DNA of 64,000 nucleotides from Limnohabitans sp. DM1 (lineage in GTDB: Bacteria; Pseudomonadota; Gammaproteobacteria; Burkholderiales; Burkholderiaceae_C): assembly GCF_001269385.1 (NCBI RefSeq), contig NZ_CXOO01000014.1, forward strand, positions 124,171-188,170, read 5' to 3'. This document shows, in pieces, positions 48,401 through 54,900 of this stretch; position 1 is the stretch's first letter; each line of letters opens with the position of its first letter. The notes under the pieces are model-generated. The model was not told where the DNA came from, ran no database searches, and saw nothing but the letters and a program-made list of their open reading frames with translations. Both the position numbers and the translations under genes were made by a program.

Positions 48401-49777
48401 GGCTGTGCCTGCTTGCAGCCTGGCCCAGTCGGCTTGACTCAGGGAGTAAGTCCAGTCGCCTTGTGCATTGGCCTGGGTTTGGAATGTCCAGGCATTTGCG
48501 CCTTGGGTGAGGGTGAGCGTCACGGCCAGATTCGGCTCTGCCCTGCCGCTGAACAGGGTGCCAGCGGCGGCATCGGCCGCAGAGATCAGCTGGTCATCCA
48601 GCGCCGCCGGGCTGTTCAGGCTCAGCAGAGGGGGCGCCGTGTCCAGCGTCAGCGCCACCGTGGTGGTGGTGGCCGAGACATTGCCGTAGGTGTCCACGCT
48701 TTGCAGCAACCATTGGTAGGAGCCATCCGCAGGCAAGTTGGCCAGGGTGGCGCTGTACCGGCCGTTGGCCCCAACGTCCACCTCAAACACGCTTTCAAGG
48801 GCATCGATCTGGCCGTCTTTGTTGGCATCTAGCACCCAGCGCACCTTGCCCCCCGCAGGGCCTGTGCCTGAGAAGCCTGGCGTGCTGTCCTTCGTCTGCA
48901 CGGCACTGGTGCCGGTTTTTTCCATCACTGCCGTGGGCGCGGCGGGGGGGGTCAAATGCACCTCAAAGCCGGGCAAAGTGGCCCATGCCGCATTGCCTAC
49001 CCCATCCTGGGTGCGGGCGCTCAGGGTCGCGGGGCCATCTTGCAAGCGGGCCCAATCTGAAGCGCTCAGGCTCAAGGCCCAGGCGCCTTGCCCATTCGCG
49101 GAGGTCTGAAAGGTCCACACTTGCGAGCCTTGTTGCAGCGTCACCGTGACACTCAGATTCGGCTCTGTTTGCCCCCGCAGTTCGATGCCTGCCGATGCAT
49201 CACCCACATTCACCGTCCCGTCCTGCAGCTGTGGCGGCGCGATCAAGGTCAAGGAAGGCGCGGTCAGGTCAATCACATCGCGCGCTGTTGCATCCAACAC
49301 ATCAGAGGACTTGAGCAGCGCCTCTTGCTGTGCAACGGGCTTATAAACACCCGCCAGCACATTCCGGTGTGCGTCAAGAGCGCCAAACAGATCGCCCCAA
49401 AGCGCATCCTGGGCCAGCCCATCGGGGGCCAGCAACTGCAGCCACAACAGATCGCCATGCCCTTCCTCCACCTCTTGCGGTGAGGGGCCTGAGGCCGATT
49501 GTTCATCCAGCACCGTAGGCGGCACCGTCGTGTCCGCCGTCACGCGCAACACCTTGTCGGCAGAGGCATTGGCATCAGTCACCTCCACCACCGCATCACG
49601 CCCCACCTCATAAAAGCCCTGCAAGCGAAGCAATTGCACCGAGCCGTCCACCTGTTGCACCCAGGCCAGCAGGTCATTGCCTGCGCGCTCCAGGCGCAGC
49701 ACGTCTTGCAAAGCCAGCACTTGCCCGCGCTCCAGGGCTTGGGTGATGTGGGGCACACGCAGGGTGACGGTATTCAT
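36422..49777 (-). CDS. Giant Ig-like repeat adhesin with LamG-like domain and RTX C-terminus (4451 aa)
   Basis: ATG at 49777 with GGGAG upstream. Residues 20-65 resemble a BapA-type prefix (GNDLLAWVQQVDG...LQGFYE). Residues about 120-3720 are over thirty Ig-like domains of about 95-100 aa with the pattern LSG(T/S)GEA...G.W.V.L...QTDAAGNVS. Five contain EF-hand-like loops. Residues about 3720-3970 are a LamG/concanavalin-like domain (WFDPDTL...W.SSDG). Near the end come RTX repeats (GGGGNDAITG, GGLGADRLTGGQGADRF) and a serralysin-type C-terminus, typical of T1SS substrates. It is nearly cysteine-free (one Cys seen), unlike the adhesin at 1-31289. It follows the ABC exporter gene by 36 bp and is the last gene of the row. 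It should play the role of SiiE or LapA: a long surface adhesin. Confidence 0.93.
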   Translation of the reverse strand: MNTVTLRVPHITQALERGQVLALQDVLRLERAGNDLLAWVQQVDGSVQLLRLQGFYEVGRDAVVEVTDANASADKVLRVTADTTVPPTVLDEQSASGPSPQEVEEGHGDLLWLQLLAPDGLAQDALWGDLFGALDAHRNVLAGVYKPVAQQEALLKSSDVLDATARDVIDLTAPSLTLIAPPQLQDGTVNVGDASAGIELRGQTEPNLSVTVTLQQGSQVWTFQTSANGQGAWALSLSASDWARLQDGPATLSARTQDGVGNAAWATLPGFEVHLTPPAAPTAVMEKTGTSAVQTKDSTPGFSGTGPAGGKVRWVLDANKDGQIDALESVFEVDVGANGRYSATLANLPADGSYQWLLQSVDTYGNVSATTTTVALTLDTAPPLLSLNSPAALDDQLISAADAAAGTLFSGRAEPNLAVTLTLTQGANAWTFQTQANAQGDWTYSLSQADWARLQAGTATLSARSQDGAGNVGQASLTEFDVRITPPAAPTAVMDKTGTSAVQTNDSTPGFTGTGPAGGQVRWVLDDNRNGVVDGNESAKVFEVSVGANGQYSTQLPELPEDGPYQWVLHSVDIYGNVSTTTTTVALELDRQAPVLTLNEVTADDKIGYQEFVAPTGIVLSGTGEAKGSVVLSLSQGSVSTALEPVQVDGSGRWSVTVSKAQWAAFSTGQVVVGVAHTDVAGNVATAIAHSVPIRTTAVAPVSSIALADNQDTGRDATDGVTSMSAPQIKVSAAPNSWVRLLRDANTDGILQAGDAILAELRTDASGQVLWTPSSALSEGVQHILALGWDPQTGSYSNVDPATGQVSQTLPRLVLAIDTQAPGSPQVNAVAVDNIIILAESLTDQPISGTAEASADVTLTWSRGLNPVTVRADRDGKWQYTLTPALMKALGGGEVTLTVSQTDLAGNVGTGTGSVLINVDTTDLPAPYALALAAGLDTGRSPTDHVTQTQALTVTGRSGVGDAIDVFNDVNNNGVMDAGEKLASTTADGQGLFSVSHTFSVDGSFKLRAIAKESSGKESGASQALNVTVDTQVNPVTELKVSDNDRINLAKQSSGVNVSGKGEALADLALVFKDAGNQDLFTATGRVDAQGNWSVTLSAAQIGLLGQGTVRVEVTQTDAAGNRSAVQTHDFFVDTVPPDAPASGRLQAAQELNAQSELEGGLQWQELADGTTVAVALPANLGADGVVVLTWGNQVLRYQVTPDDLAAGVAQVAVPAQVIVAAGDNVVLSVSAVFEDSVGNLGPWTGSQVQPLQVLSGLAVSFSERPPGLDPLVDDYGRIMGGTYYTRKTQDFRVQLSGAAGSIVVIYEDTNGNAQFDNDERLARVQLDSSGQGLAILALTEGRHRLQSFATLQGVENPTFQTELLVVVDTAVPAQPRVTSYEDKINASKRDAGVLVSGTAEAHAELKISLFNTRTGVAGQTFTVLADREGQWSSRISLGQWAEVGDGPLQLSLTQTDLAGNTSAAQAVSISLDTTVLAPTLHSVSTNDWVNAQEISDGMVSLSGGAEALAWVSVTAVGSLGTYGTSVQADANGFWSLPLSPTVLRTQLGEGTVAVSASQTDAAGNVSESVSHIFKIDTQVDAPVLDAISGNNRVNAVEADQGVQLTGSGEPGATVVVVCTLGTQSLAPHTAVVGSGGRWQLSLSSEAFETLGDGKWDVSVSEIDQAGNVSTATVGALTVDRSPIAGSVRVNPLSTDDVVSFAEQGSQLVITGTGPMGTQVSLSLQGSLGSVKLQSLAVVDAQGQWQATLTSVQMRAILGSGTVQVQAWAVDPVSDRSTAVNTVVERSFELEAAVPAPTLNQTGGDGFINAVEAAKGAVVFGTGVAGHFVTLSLTGTAGSITREVQVGQDNSWQISLAFADVQSLGQGAVQVQAIQRNGLSASAISSVAAAQQFIIDTEFPSAALPSDQSAAERYNTSHELVAGVTPEEAAAGVKVAVPLPANARAGDTLELFWGDQRVVHVLTAAQLAAFSGNDARLMVITVPGNTIARQGDGTVDVRVRVTDLAGNVGEPFALVSGVAVDAPPLAPQLDTVMTDGYVNLAEFNADQATLGSISISGTSSVDGDVTVVLSRTGTSNKTTLPVVKAVGGIWTVYVSHTDLNTLGEGTIDIAAQLKDAGNVQSAWSNGSFVFDKTLPELVTSANAQAADAQNARGELAGGLIVMPDNRNLTEATDGTVVHVGLAADAQSGDEVLLYWGSATGSGGVEVRTRLTQNDVNQGFVAVTVAESVITQVGDSSSLRVEARSVDRAGNEGARFLVWQGTVDALPEAPTIVAVSADGQVNLLESKANVLIEGAATLGQVVTVKILVGNVTKFEKTATTSERNGQPHWSVSLTPSELDTLGQGTVDIQAFQTDRTGNPSRLASSRFVIDTVPPAAPTVDAVTADNRVSYAESQAGVRVSGAGEPGASVSWVLKDGSGHLVSKTSIPVNPQGVWSVPVLAADFAQLVQGTLTVTVQQTDAAGNVSPPTAKTFTYVSEPVSMPTITSVSGVSGSDIYFNAQDQITSDGELVVSGSGVSGHQLRLDVRVAGVSYDIPAVTVGANGSWTVTLKAEDLSRIGQGVTQIQAVQINAAGDESLPQLFDTFVIDTVLPQLNVAQLSANGLNGNAKEGDVITVTVQLSETVNVALNGAALPKVGLVLGSQTVYAEYNASASQLAGGNRAVFTYTVQPGDTDSAGGVALMTSAAQVAVDWNGAVVQDAAGNAAGSVIAQVLSNTVLVDTLAPSAPSIDSLVTPSGGAAGAVAASSLGGDYINKVEANQNQVVVKVNLTGTGALVGDSLVLSWGSQQLSPKALSDAEITQGFASVTVPASAIGNVEGNIAITAKLVDAAGNVSPNSSFLEVKVDTIAPPALSIDAVLADDRVSAAEAQTLLALGAGVSSALDVKGAGVVAGATLHVVIRQADPASDIVLTPVISGASWSIKAGDLGQALAKLEDGSWDLVVYQTDAAGNDSAQTVRSVLLDRDEPAAPTILSLPQAGDGWINLADATQGVTVNVSLAGTRAKAGDALVVTGFLAEHRVILKTADLVAQTMAVVVPKALMLQTAGAAPQKLNIATSIEDSGGNKSQPSNVIAVELDTIIASPVVVATTFADGINSVEASLATGQVFTGSGVEARASVVVVMQGALGDSLRFPTTGRDDGKFGITVMPSDFRILGSGTVAYTVIQTDKAGNVSTATTGSFNVALTLSPPSLFDLTGDNLINAVEAASTQTVSGLAMPGAQVKVRFRDAVTQAESVPEKTVTATSTGAWSVSLTVQEIQNLSPSGTATILVTAQQVFNDQESDPTSLSFLIDRVPPAVSGAVTLFDANLDGAKNDGLVLTFTEPVRFSALNALTNFTLPSGRTWGTGARIEASQSQTLNGAEYTSTLKIFLGTGANLVAGDTLTLARAQVMDVVGNLASANAVFTLPSLTIPDTPIPPVTIARDNRINATELTQTTAVAFTHAAATAGTQLVVYLDGAEIQRVNMSTNATSTSVSLTAAQWGALSGQKSLVAQIVNPATGATGAYSAPKPIALDFAVESAVQLAVTSDTGTVGVFDSGDKVSLVFKEAVSLTTAALPAGLKASGLAAVDGIKQVGDTNTYATTWQVTLGAGTTLQAGQLVNLSAVRDMAGNTANLSTTVRADVFTPNPTLVIDTVASNNVLDASKKAAGVAVNIQLTGAQAGDVIQLTMDGEVVGTTTVQTTGQNSASFNLSASNWGGDGERVLHANLLRAGQTTSSLNRSVYVAADQKHWSTVYADTLWFDPDTLMSVKDGSQVTTWTSSDGTVTVVPRMGSVPKLTDASGHVALYFNGGSSLYTTQKTAAPRLDVTGYSDFSVLKLLGYPPAWGYTMSRELDGAVNGTVYGFRHHFGGVQTSLSSHFSGKGVNVVSNAATVSSWMVMNGFNDTTAGSVAVNNRVLSSTANTTMMSTASKFALGDAGTLAIGASGGQSSGGREFVTGVMGDQIAFNYALTAAMRGEVSTYLAAKYQSVGRLVAATGTAQTYDLSLSQNATPILDDLLQLNASDWGAGKDRVITSGADYVNTSAGDDTIEIKDALFRHIDGGKGFDTLVWSNAYSGSSKLNLSDFVSNFRGDSGTSADNTRVNAAGYHHLLGIERLDLTQSALAAGASGKQVLTIAAADVGQLSETNSLEAVLGGQDVLLTNGFTSRVAGNFLINGVHFDTRYLSSVNGEDVSLYVKGGSGDPDPADVTLLGSAFQLNFSAAMYGAAPVVGDFSIKAWSNASLPGLVSVESVNVRQGLYFGFNAEVAQAMRIDYSGTLLDETGRGFLHRSWGLGTDGNDTLDASSWTVAAAILGGGGNDAITGTANADLLIGGLGADRLTGGQGADRFVYKTVYQGVGGAGGLGGLTGDVITDFNTSLGKDADVLDMSDLFASSLGATGQAVSDAGKLIQGGYIDLVKTNAGKDLQVFVDRDGGGAMGLLVTLQNVDSYMTVPGETTEQLLQRLLTEGRMQVTHA
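36720..36975 (-). repeat. RTX repeats and T1SS end of the 4451-aa adhesin
   Basis: GTDGNDTLDAS, LGGGGNDAITG, IGGLGADRLTGGQGADRF, then a VITDFN...KDADVLDMSDLF tail. This is the usual terminal calcium-binding and secretion region. Confidence 0.9.
37880..38610 (-). other. LamG/concanavalin-like domain of the 4451-aa adhesin
   Basis: Residues about 3722-3969: WFDPDTL, W.SSDGT, ALYFNGGSSLY, and later GDQIAFNYALTAAMRGEVSTYLAAKY, a common ending of this fold in large surface proteins. It sits between the Ig stalk and the RTX end, so after T1SS export it would be near the cell-distal tip and could bind sugar or another ligand. The assignment is by motif, not by search. Confidence 0.65.
45818..45853 (-). 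other. EF-hand-like loop (DTNGNAQFDNDE)
   Basis: Positions 1, 3, 5, 9 and 12 fit; Ala replaces the usual Gly at 6. Confidence 0.5.
46838..46873 (-). other. EF-hand-like calcium loop (DVNNNGVMDAGE)
   Basis: Full 12-residue loop pattern (D.N.NG.MD..E) in a separate Ig-like domain with KLASTTADGQGLF after it. Confidence 0.6.
47513..47548 (-). other. EF-hand-like loop, degenerate (DANTDGILQAGD)
   Basis: Positions 1, 3, 5 and 6 fit; position 9 is Gln and position 12 Asp, so binding may be weaker. Confidence 0.45.
48167..48202 (-). other. EF-hand-like calcium loop (DDNRNGVVDGNE)
   Basis: Same loop pattern in the repeat paired with the one at 48794. The two domains share over half their residues. 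Confidence 0.65.
48794..48829 (-). other. EF-hand-like calcium loop (DANKDGQIDALE)
   Basis: Twelve residues with Asp/Asn at positions 1, 3, 5 and 9, Gly at 6, Ile at 8 and Glu at 12, as in an EF-hand loop, inside an Ig-like domain. Similar loops lie at 48167-48202, 47513-47548, 46838-46873 and 45818-45853. Confidence 0.7.
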
Positions 49778-49813
49778 GGAAAAACTCCCAATTTTTTTCT
49801 TCAGACCCGGGCG

Positions 49814-51964
49814 TCAAACGCCGGGCACGGGGTCCACTTTGACCAATTCACGCGTGGCCCCATCGGCCACCACGCGGCCACGGTCCAGCGCCACCACGCG
49901 GGGACACAGGGCCAAGGCCCGCGCACTGTGCGTGACCAAAATCAAGGTCGTGCCCTTGAGCTGCGCCAGGCGCTGCACCAGCAATTTTTCGGATTCCGGG
50001 TCCAGGCCATTGGTCGGCTCGTCCAGGATCAAGACTTTTGCGTCCACGGCCAAAGCACGTGCCAGTGCCACCTTTTGGCGCTGGCCGCCCGACAGGTTGC
50101 TGCCGTACTCTTCCACGGCTTGGCTCAGGCTCAAGCTGCCGTTGCCCAGGTCGACATCCAGGCCCGACAGGTACAAGCCACGCTTGAAGGCCTGCAGACG
50201 CTGCTCGGGGCTGGCGGTCAAGGCCAGACCGGCCAGGATGTTGCTTTCTAACGTGCCCGCCACCAAGGTGGCTTCTTGCGGTTTGAAGCTCAGCCAGCTG
50301 GCGCGGCTGTGCAGCGGGTATGCCGCCAGCGCCACATCGTCCACCCGCACCTCTCCCGCCGTCGGGTCAATGGCGCGGGCCAGGACTCTGGCCAAGGTGG
50401 ACTTGCCCGAACCCGGACGGCCCAGCAAAGCCACGCGCTCGGCGGCACCGATGTGCAGGGTGATGTCTTTGAGCGCCTGCCCTTGGCCTTGGCCGCCATA
50501 GCCATGGCCCACCTGCAAGAGCTTGATGTCCCCCTCGACCGCTCGCGCAGGCGCGTCGGTCACGGGCTCGGCATCGGGCGATGGTGCATGCAAAAACGGA
50601 TTGAGCGCGGCCAGCGCATCTTGCAGCTCGCGCCAGCGGCCCAGCGTCAGCAGGGCCTGGCCCACCAAAGCCAGGGTGCGCCCGGCCAGCATGCCCACGG
50701 CCACCATGGCGCCCTGGGTGATGAACTGGTCAAACACCAAATAAGCCCCCAGCACCAGCAAGCTCACCGAGCAGCCAATATAGACCGCCTGGCTCAGCAG
50801 CATCTGGCGCGTCATCTCGTGGCGCTGCAAGGCCTGAAAATCGGCGTGGTCTTGCGACAGGCTGGCAAAACGGGCCTGAAAGCGCTGCCCTACATGGCTG
50901 GTGCGCAAAGCGTCCAGTGATGACAGTGCATCGGCCAGCAAGGCGAATTTGCCGGTCTGCAACTGGCTGGCATGGCTGCCAATGTGCTTGGATCGGTTCT
51001 TGATCCAGGTGCCCAAGACCACATAAACGGCCGTCCAGACCATGAGCATCAAAAGCAGTGGCCAGGCGATCCAGCCAATCACCGCCCAAAGGATGAAGAT
51101 GAAGGGCAGATCGGCTAAGGCCAGCAAATAGTGGGCCGAGAAAAAATCGCGTGCACTGTACAAATCGCGGTAAAGCGAAACAAAGCGTGCCGTCATGCCC
51201 GGCTGACTGCCCGCACGTCCACCAGGCTGAAGCAGGGACTGGAACAGCACCGCATCCACACGCTGGTCCAGCACCTGGGCCAGGCGCTCGACCTGGCGGG
51301 CACGCAGCCAGCGCAGCATCACCTCCAGTGCCAATGCCAACAACACGCCGATGGCCAGGGCCCACAAGGTTTCAAAAATGCCGTTGTGCATGACCTTGTC
51401 GTACACCAGCATGGAAAACAGCGGCAAGCTGATCACGCCCAAATTGATCAGCAGGCTCGACAACACCAGGCCTTGCAGGCGCCCTTGCAGAATTTGGGCC
51501 ACCCATTGCCAATAGCTGCGGTGGCCGTCGCGCTGGTGCGGCAAGCCCACCGACTGGATAAAGAACGCCGGACCGGGCATGGCTGACTTGGCTGCCACTG
51601 CCGCGCCCGGCTGCAAGGTGTTTTGGGGATCATGCGCCTGCCCCGCCGCATCCACCCGGCAGACCGACCACTGCCCGGCGGCCAGGGGCCAGAGCCAAAA
51701 GCCTTCTGTCAACGCATCCACAGGCAGGCCTTGCGGCACCACACGCAACTGCAAGCCGGACTCGGCCATGCTTTGGCGCAAGGCGGTCCAGCTCATGCCT
51801 TCTTGCGCGGCGCCTTGGTCCAGCCAGTCTTGCAGCAGCTCGGCCCAGCGCGATGCAGACGATGCGCCCTGGCGCTGCGCTTCTTGCTCCAGCCAACGGC
51901 AGGCTTGCTGGGAAGTGAATGCGGCGGGCATGGTCAAGCGGGGTATGACGATTTCAGGTGACAT
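49814..51964 (-). CDS. Type I secretion ABC exporter with N-terminal peptidase-like domain (LapB/SiiF-like)
   Basis: 716 aa. Residues about 20-125 form a degenerate C39-peptidase-like domain. Residues 160-440 form the membrane domain with hydrophobic helices (for example 165-190, 200-216, 280-318, 397-412). The nucleotide-binding domain has Walker [10 protein letters not shown] (515-523), Q563, signature LSGGQ (624-628), Walker B VLILDEP (644-650) and His679. This is the inner-membrane motor of a T1SS for large adhesins. The ATG at 51964 lies inside the end of the RTX gene (overlap 11 bp) with no good ribosome site of its own, which suggests translational coupling. It is followed 36 bp later by the 4451-aa adhesin. 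Confidence 0.94.
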   Translation of the reverse strand: MSPEIVIPRLTMPAAFTSQQACRWLEQEAQRQGASSASRWAELLQDWLDQGAAQEGMSWTALRQSMAESGLQLRVVPQGLPVDALTEGFWLWPLAAGQWSVCRVDAAGQAHDPQNTLQPGAAVAAKSAMPGPAFFIQSVGLPHQRDGHRSYWQWVAQILQGRLQGLVLSSLLINLGVISLPLFSMLVYDKVMHNGIFETLWALAIGVLLALALEVMLRWLRARQVERLAQVLDQRVDAVLFQSLLQPGGRAGSQPGMTARFVSLYRDLYSARDFFSAHYLLALADLPFIFILWAVIGWIAWPLLLMLMVWTAVYVVLGTWIKNRSKHIGSHASQLQTGKFALLADALSSLDALRTSHVGQRFQARFASLSQDHADFQALQRHEMTRQMLLSQAVYIGCSVSLLVLGAYLVFDQFITQGAMVAVGMLAGRTLALVGQALLTLGRWRELQDALAALNPFLHAPSPDAEPVTDAPARAVEGDIKLLQVGHGYGGQGQGQALKDITLHIGAAERVALLGRPGSGKSTLARVLARAIDPTAGEVRVDDVALAAYPLHSRASWLSFKPQEATLVAGTLESNILAGLALTASPEQRLQAFKRGLYLSGLDVDLGNGSLSLSQAVEEYGSNLSGGQRQKVALARALAVDAKVLILDEPTNGLDPESEKLLVQRLAQLKGTTLILVTHSARALALCPRVVALDRGRVVADGATRELVKVDPVPGV

Positions 51965-54900
51965 ACACGATGTTCACATGCGCAGTGATACCGCCGCCAG
52001 TCAAGTTGAAACTCCCTGCACCCTGAGCCAAAGTGTTGTCGCCCCCTGGACTGTAGGTGTCGCCGTCGTCCAAAATCAAGGTCAAGTTCAGAGGGCTATT
52101 TCCTGGATCAACCAAAGCCTTGATACCTTGAGCGGTCAATGTCAAGTTTTGGTTGCCATTGCCACTGAGGTCCAGTTTTTCAAACCCGATAAATTTGTTG
52201 TCCACGATGGTGGTCGTGTCCAAGGACCAAGTGTTGCCAATGTCCAGCAGCTTCAGGGTGTCAGTGCCCGCACCACCATCCATCACAAAACTGCCGCCCG
52301 TGCTGCTGCCTAAAATGAAAGTGTCATCGCCAGCCCCGCCTGAGCCCTGGTCCGCTGTCAAATTCTTATCTGAGAAATTCAACACATCGTTGCCATCACC
52401 GCCACTGAGGGTATCGACCCCCTTGCCCGCCAACAAGATGTCATTGCCAGCGTTGCCCGTCAGGCTGTCATCACCATCACCACCATCGAGCCGGTCTGCG
52501 CCAGCACCACCGATCAAGGTGTCGTTGCCGCCACGTCCATCAAACTGCATGGCCGTGGCACCCGCCTTCATGGCGTCCCCAAAAGCGCTGCCCACGATGC
52601 TCTGGATGTTGGACAACTGATCCCCTTGGGCAAAACCACCTTGCTCGGCGCTACTGTCCGACACATCAATGTTGACCGCCGTGGAGGCGCTGTAGTCCGC
52701 CGTGTTGGTGCCGGAATTGCCTTCCAGCGTATCGGCACCCAAACTGCCATACAGCGTGTCATCGCCTGCGCCACCTTGCAATATTTCATCGGTGGAACGG
52801 CCATACAAGTTGTCGGCAAAGCGGGTTCCGATCACGCCTTCGATGTCGGCGGCATAAGTGTCGCCCACCGCATCACTGGTGGCACCAGCGACGGTGTCCA
52901 TGCGAATGGTCAATCCCTGCGTCAAGCCAGTGCGCTCATAGTTGACAAAGTCTGTGCCATCGCCGCCCACATAGCTGTCAGCGCCCCCGGCCCCGGTCAG
53001 GATGTCGTTGCCCGCTGCGCCGACCAAGGTATCAGCTGCGCTGCCGCCCACCAGCCATTCGATGCTTTGCAAGCTGGTGTTGATGCCTGAGCCTGTCACC
53101 GTGCCATTGACCAAACTCATGTTCAGGGCCGAGGTGACGCTGGAGAAATCTGCCGTGTCATTGCCTGTACCACCGATCAAGGTGTCATTCCCCAATGTGC
53201 CCTTGAAGACATCATCGCCTGCCCCACCGCTCAGCACGTTGTTATGGGCATCACCCTCCAGAACGTCGGCCAGCGTTGTGCCCGTCAAATTCTGGATGTT
53301 TGTGTAAGTTTTGTTGGCGGCCCAGCCGGTCAGCGTGATGCCAGGCGTTGCCATCAAAGAAGCCGACACACCCGCGCTGGTGGAGGCTTCAAAACTCACC
53401 GTGTTGCTGCCAGATTGCGTGTCAGAACCCCCATCAATGGCCATGGGCGAGCTGCCTGCCCAGAAAGTGTCGTCTTTGGCCGTGCCAATGACTTTTTGGA
53501 TGTTGGAAAACACATCGCCCTTGGCCCAATCAGTGCCCTGGCCTTGACCCACCAACAAGTTGGACAAATCAATGATCAAGCCCGTGGCACCGGTGTAGTT
53601 GGCATAGGTGACCACATCCACGGATGGGACCGTGGTGTCCGACACACCGCCGTCCATCAAGTCGGCGCCCTCGCCGCCCATGAAGGTGTCGTTGCCGGCA
53701 CCGCCTACCAAGATGTCGTTGCCCGCGCGGCCATCGAGCTCATCGTTGCCAGAACCACCGTCGAGGGTGTTGTCCTGCGCGTCGCCTGTGAGCAGATCGT
53801 TGAATGCAGACCCCCTCAAGCCCGAGATGGACTGGTACACGTCCCCCTGCGCATCACCCGTATTGGATGAGGGCGCGATCAAGGAAGCCGTCACGCCCAC
53901 AGTCGCCGTCTCATAACTGGCCACATTCAAGGTGTCCGAGCCGTCAGTGGCCGTGCCGCCGATCAAGGTGTCAGCACCGGCACCACCGATCAGGGTGTCA
54001 AGGCCTGCGCCCCCCATCAGCGAATCGTTGCCATCACCACCATTGAGCAGATCGTTGCCCGTATCGCCATCCAATGTGTCTGCCCCCCCCAATCCCATCA
54101 AGCTGTCGTTGCCGGCTCCCCCGCTGAGCCAGTTGTCTGCCGCGCTGCCGGACAAGCTGTCGTTGCCGGTGCCACCCACCAGGTTCTGGATGTTTTTGAT
54201 CAGGTCCACTTCTGCGTTGGCCCCTGTGGCCAGGGTGACGGTGACAAAGCCGTTGCCATCGACCACGCCCAAATTCACCAGCAAATGGCTGGTTCTCTCG
54301 GCATAGTTCAAGGTGTTGATGCCCTCACCACCATCGAGCGTGTCATGCCCCCCGCGCCCGATCAGTGTGTCGTTGCCCAGCCCGCCTTCGAGCTTGTTGG
54401 CTTGTGCGTCGCCTGCAAGCACATCATGGCCTTTGGTGCCGATGATGTTTTCGATGCTGTCGTAGCTGTCGCCTTTGGCCATGCCGCCTTCCCAGGCGCC
54501 GCCGCCCACGCCACGTCCACCGTCCACAGTCACGGTGGCACTGGTTTGGTTGTCACGCGCCAAATCCACATCCACGCCCAAACTGTCGCCTGAGATTTCA
54601 GACGCGCTGTAATCCACGGTATCGGTCACGCGGGTGGCCCCTGTGTCACCCCCTCGAATCCAGGTGCTGGCGGTTGAGGCTAAAAAGGTGTCACTGAATT
54701 GACTGCCCACGAAGACTTCGATGGACGCAAACGCATCGCCCACAGCATCTGTCAAGCCACCGGCGCCACGCTCAGTTCTGGCCATGTCAATGGTCAGGGC
54801 TTTGTCTGAATTTTGATAACTGACCGTGTCTGAGCCATCGCCTCCGTTGAGCAGGTCGTTGCCCGCCCCGCCCACCAAGAAGTCGTTGCCACTGCCGCCC

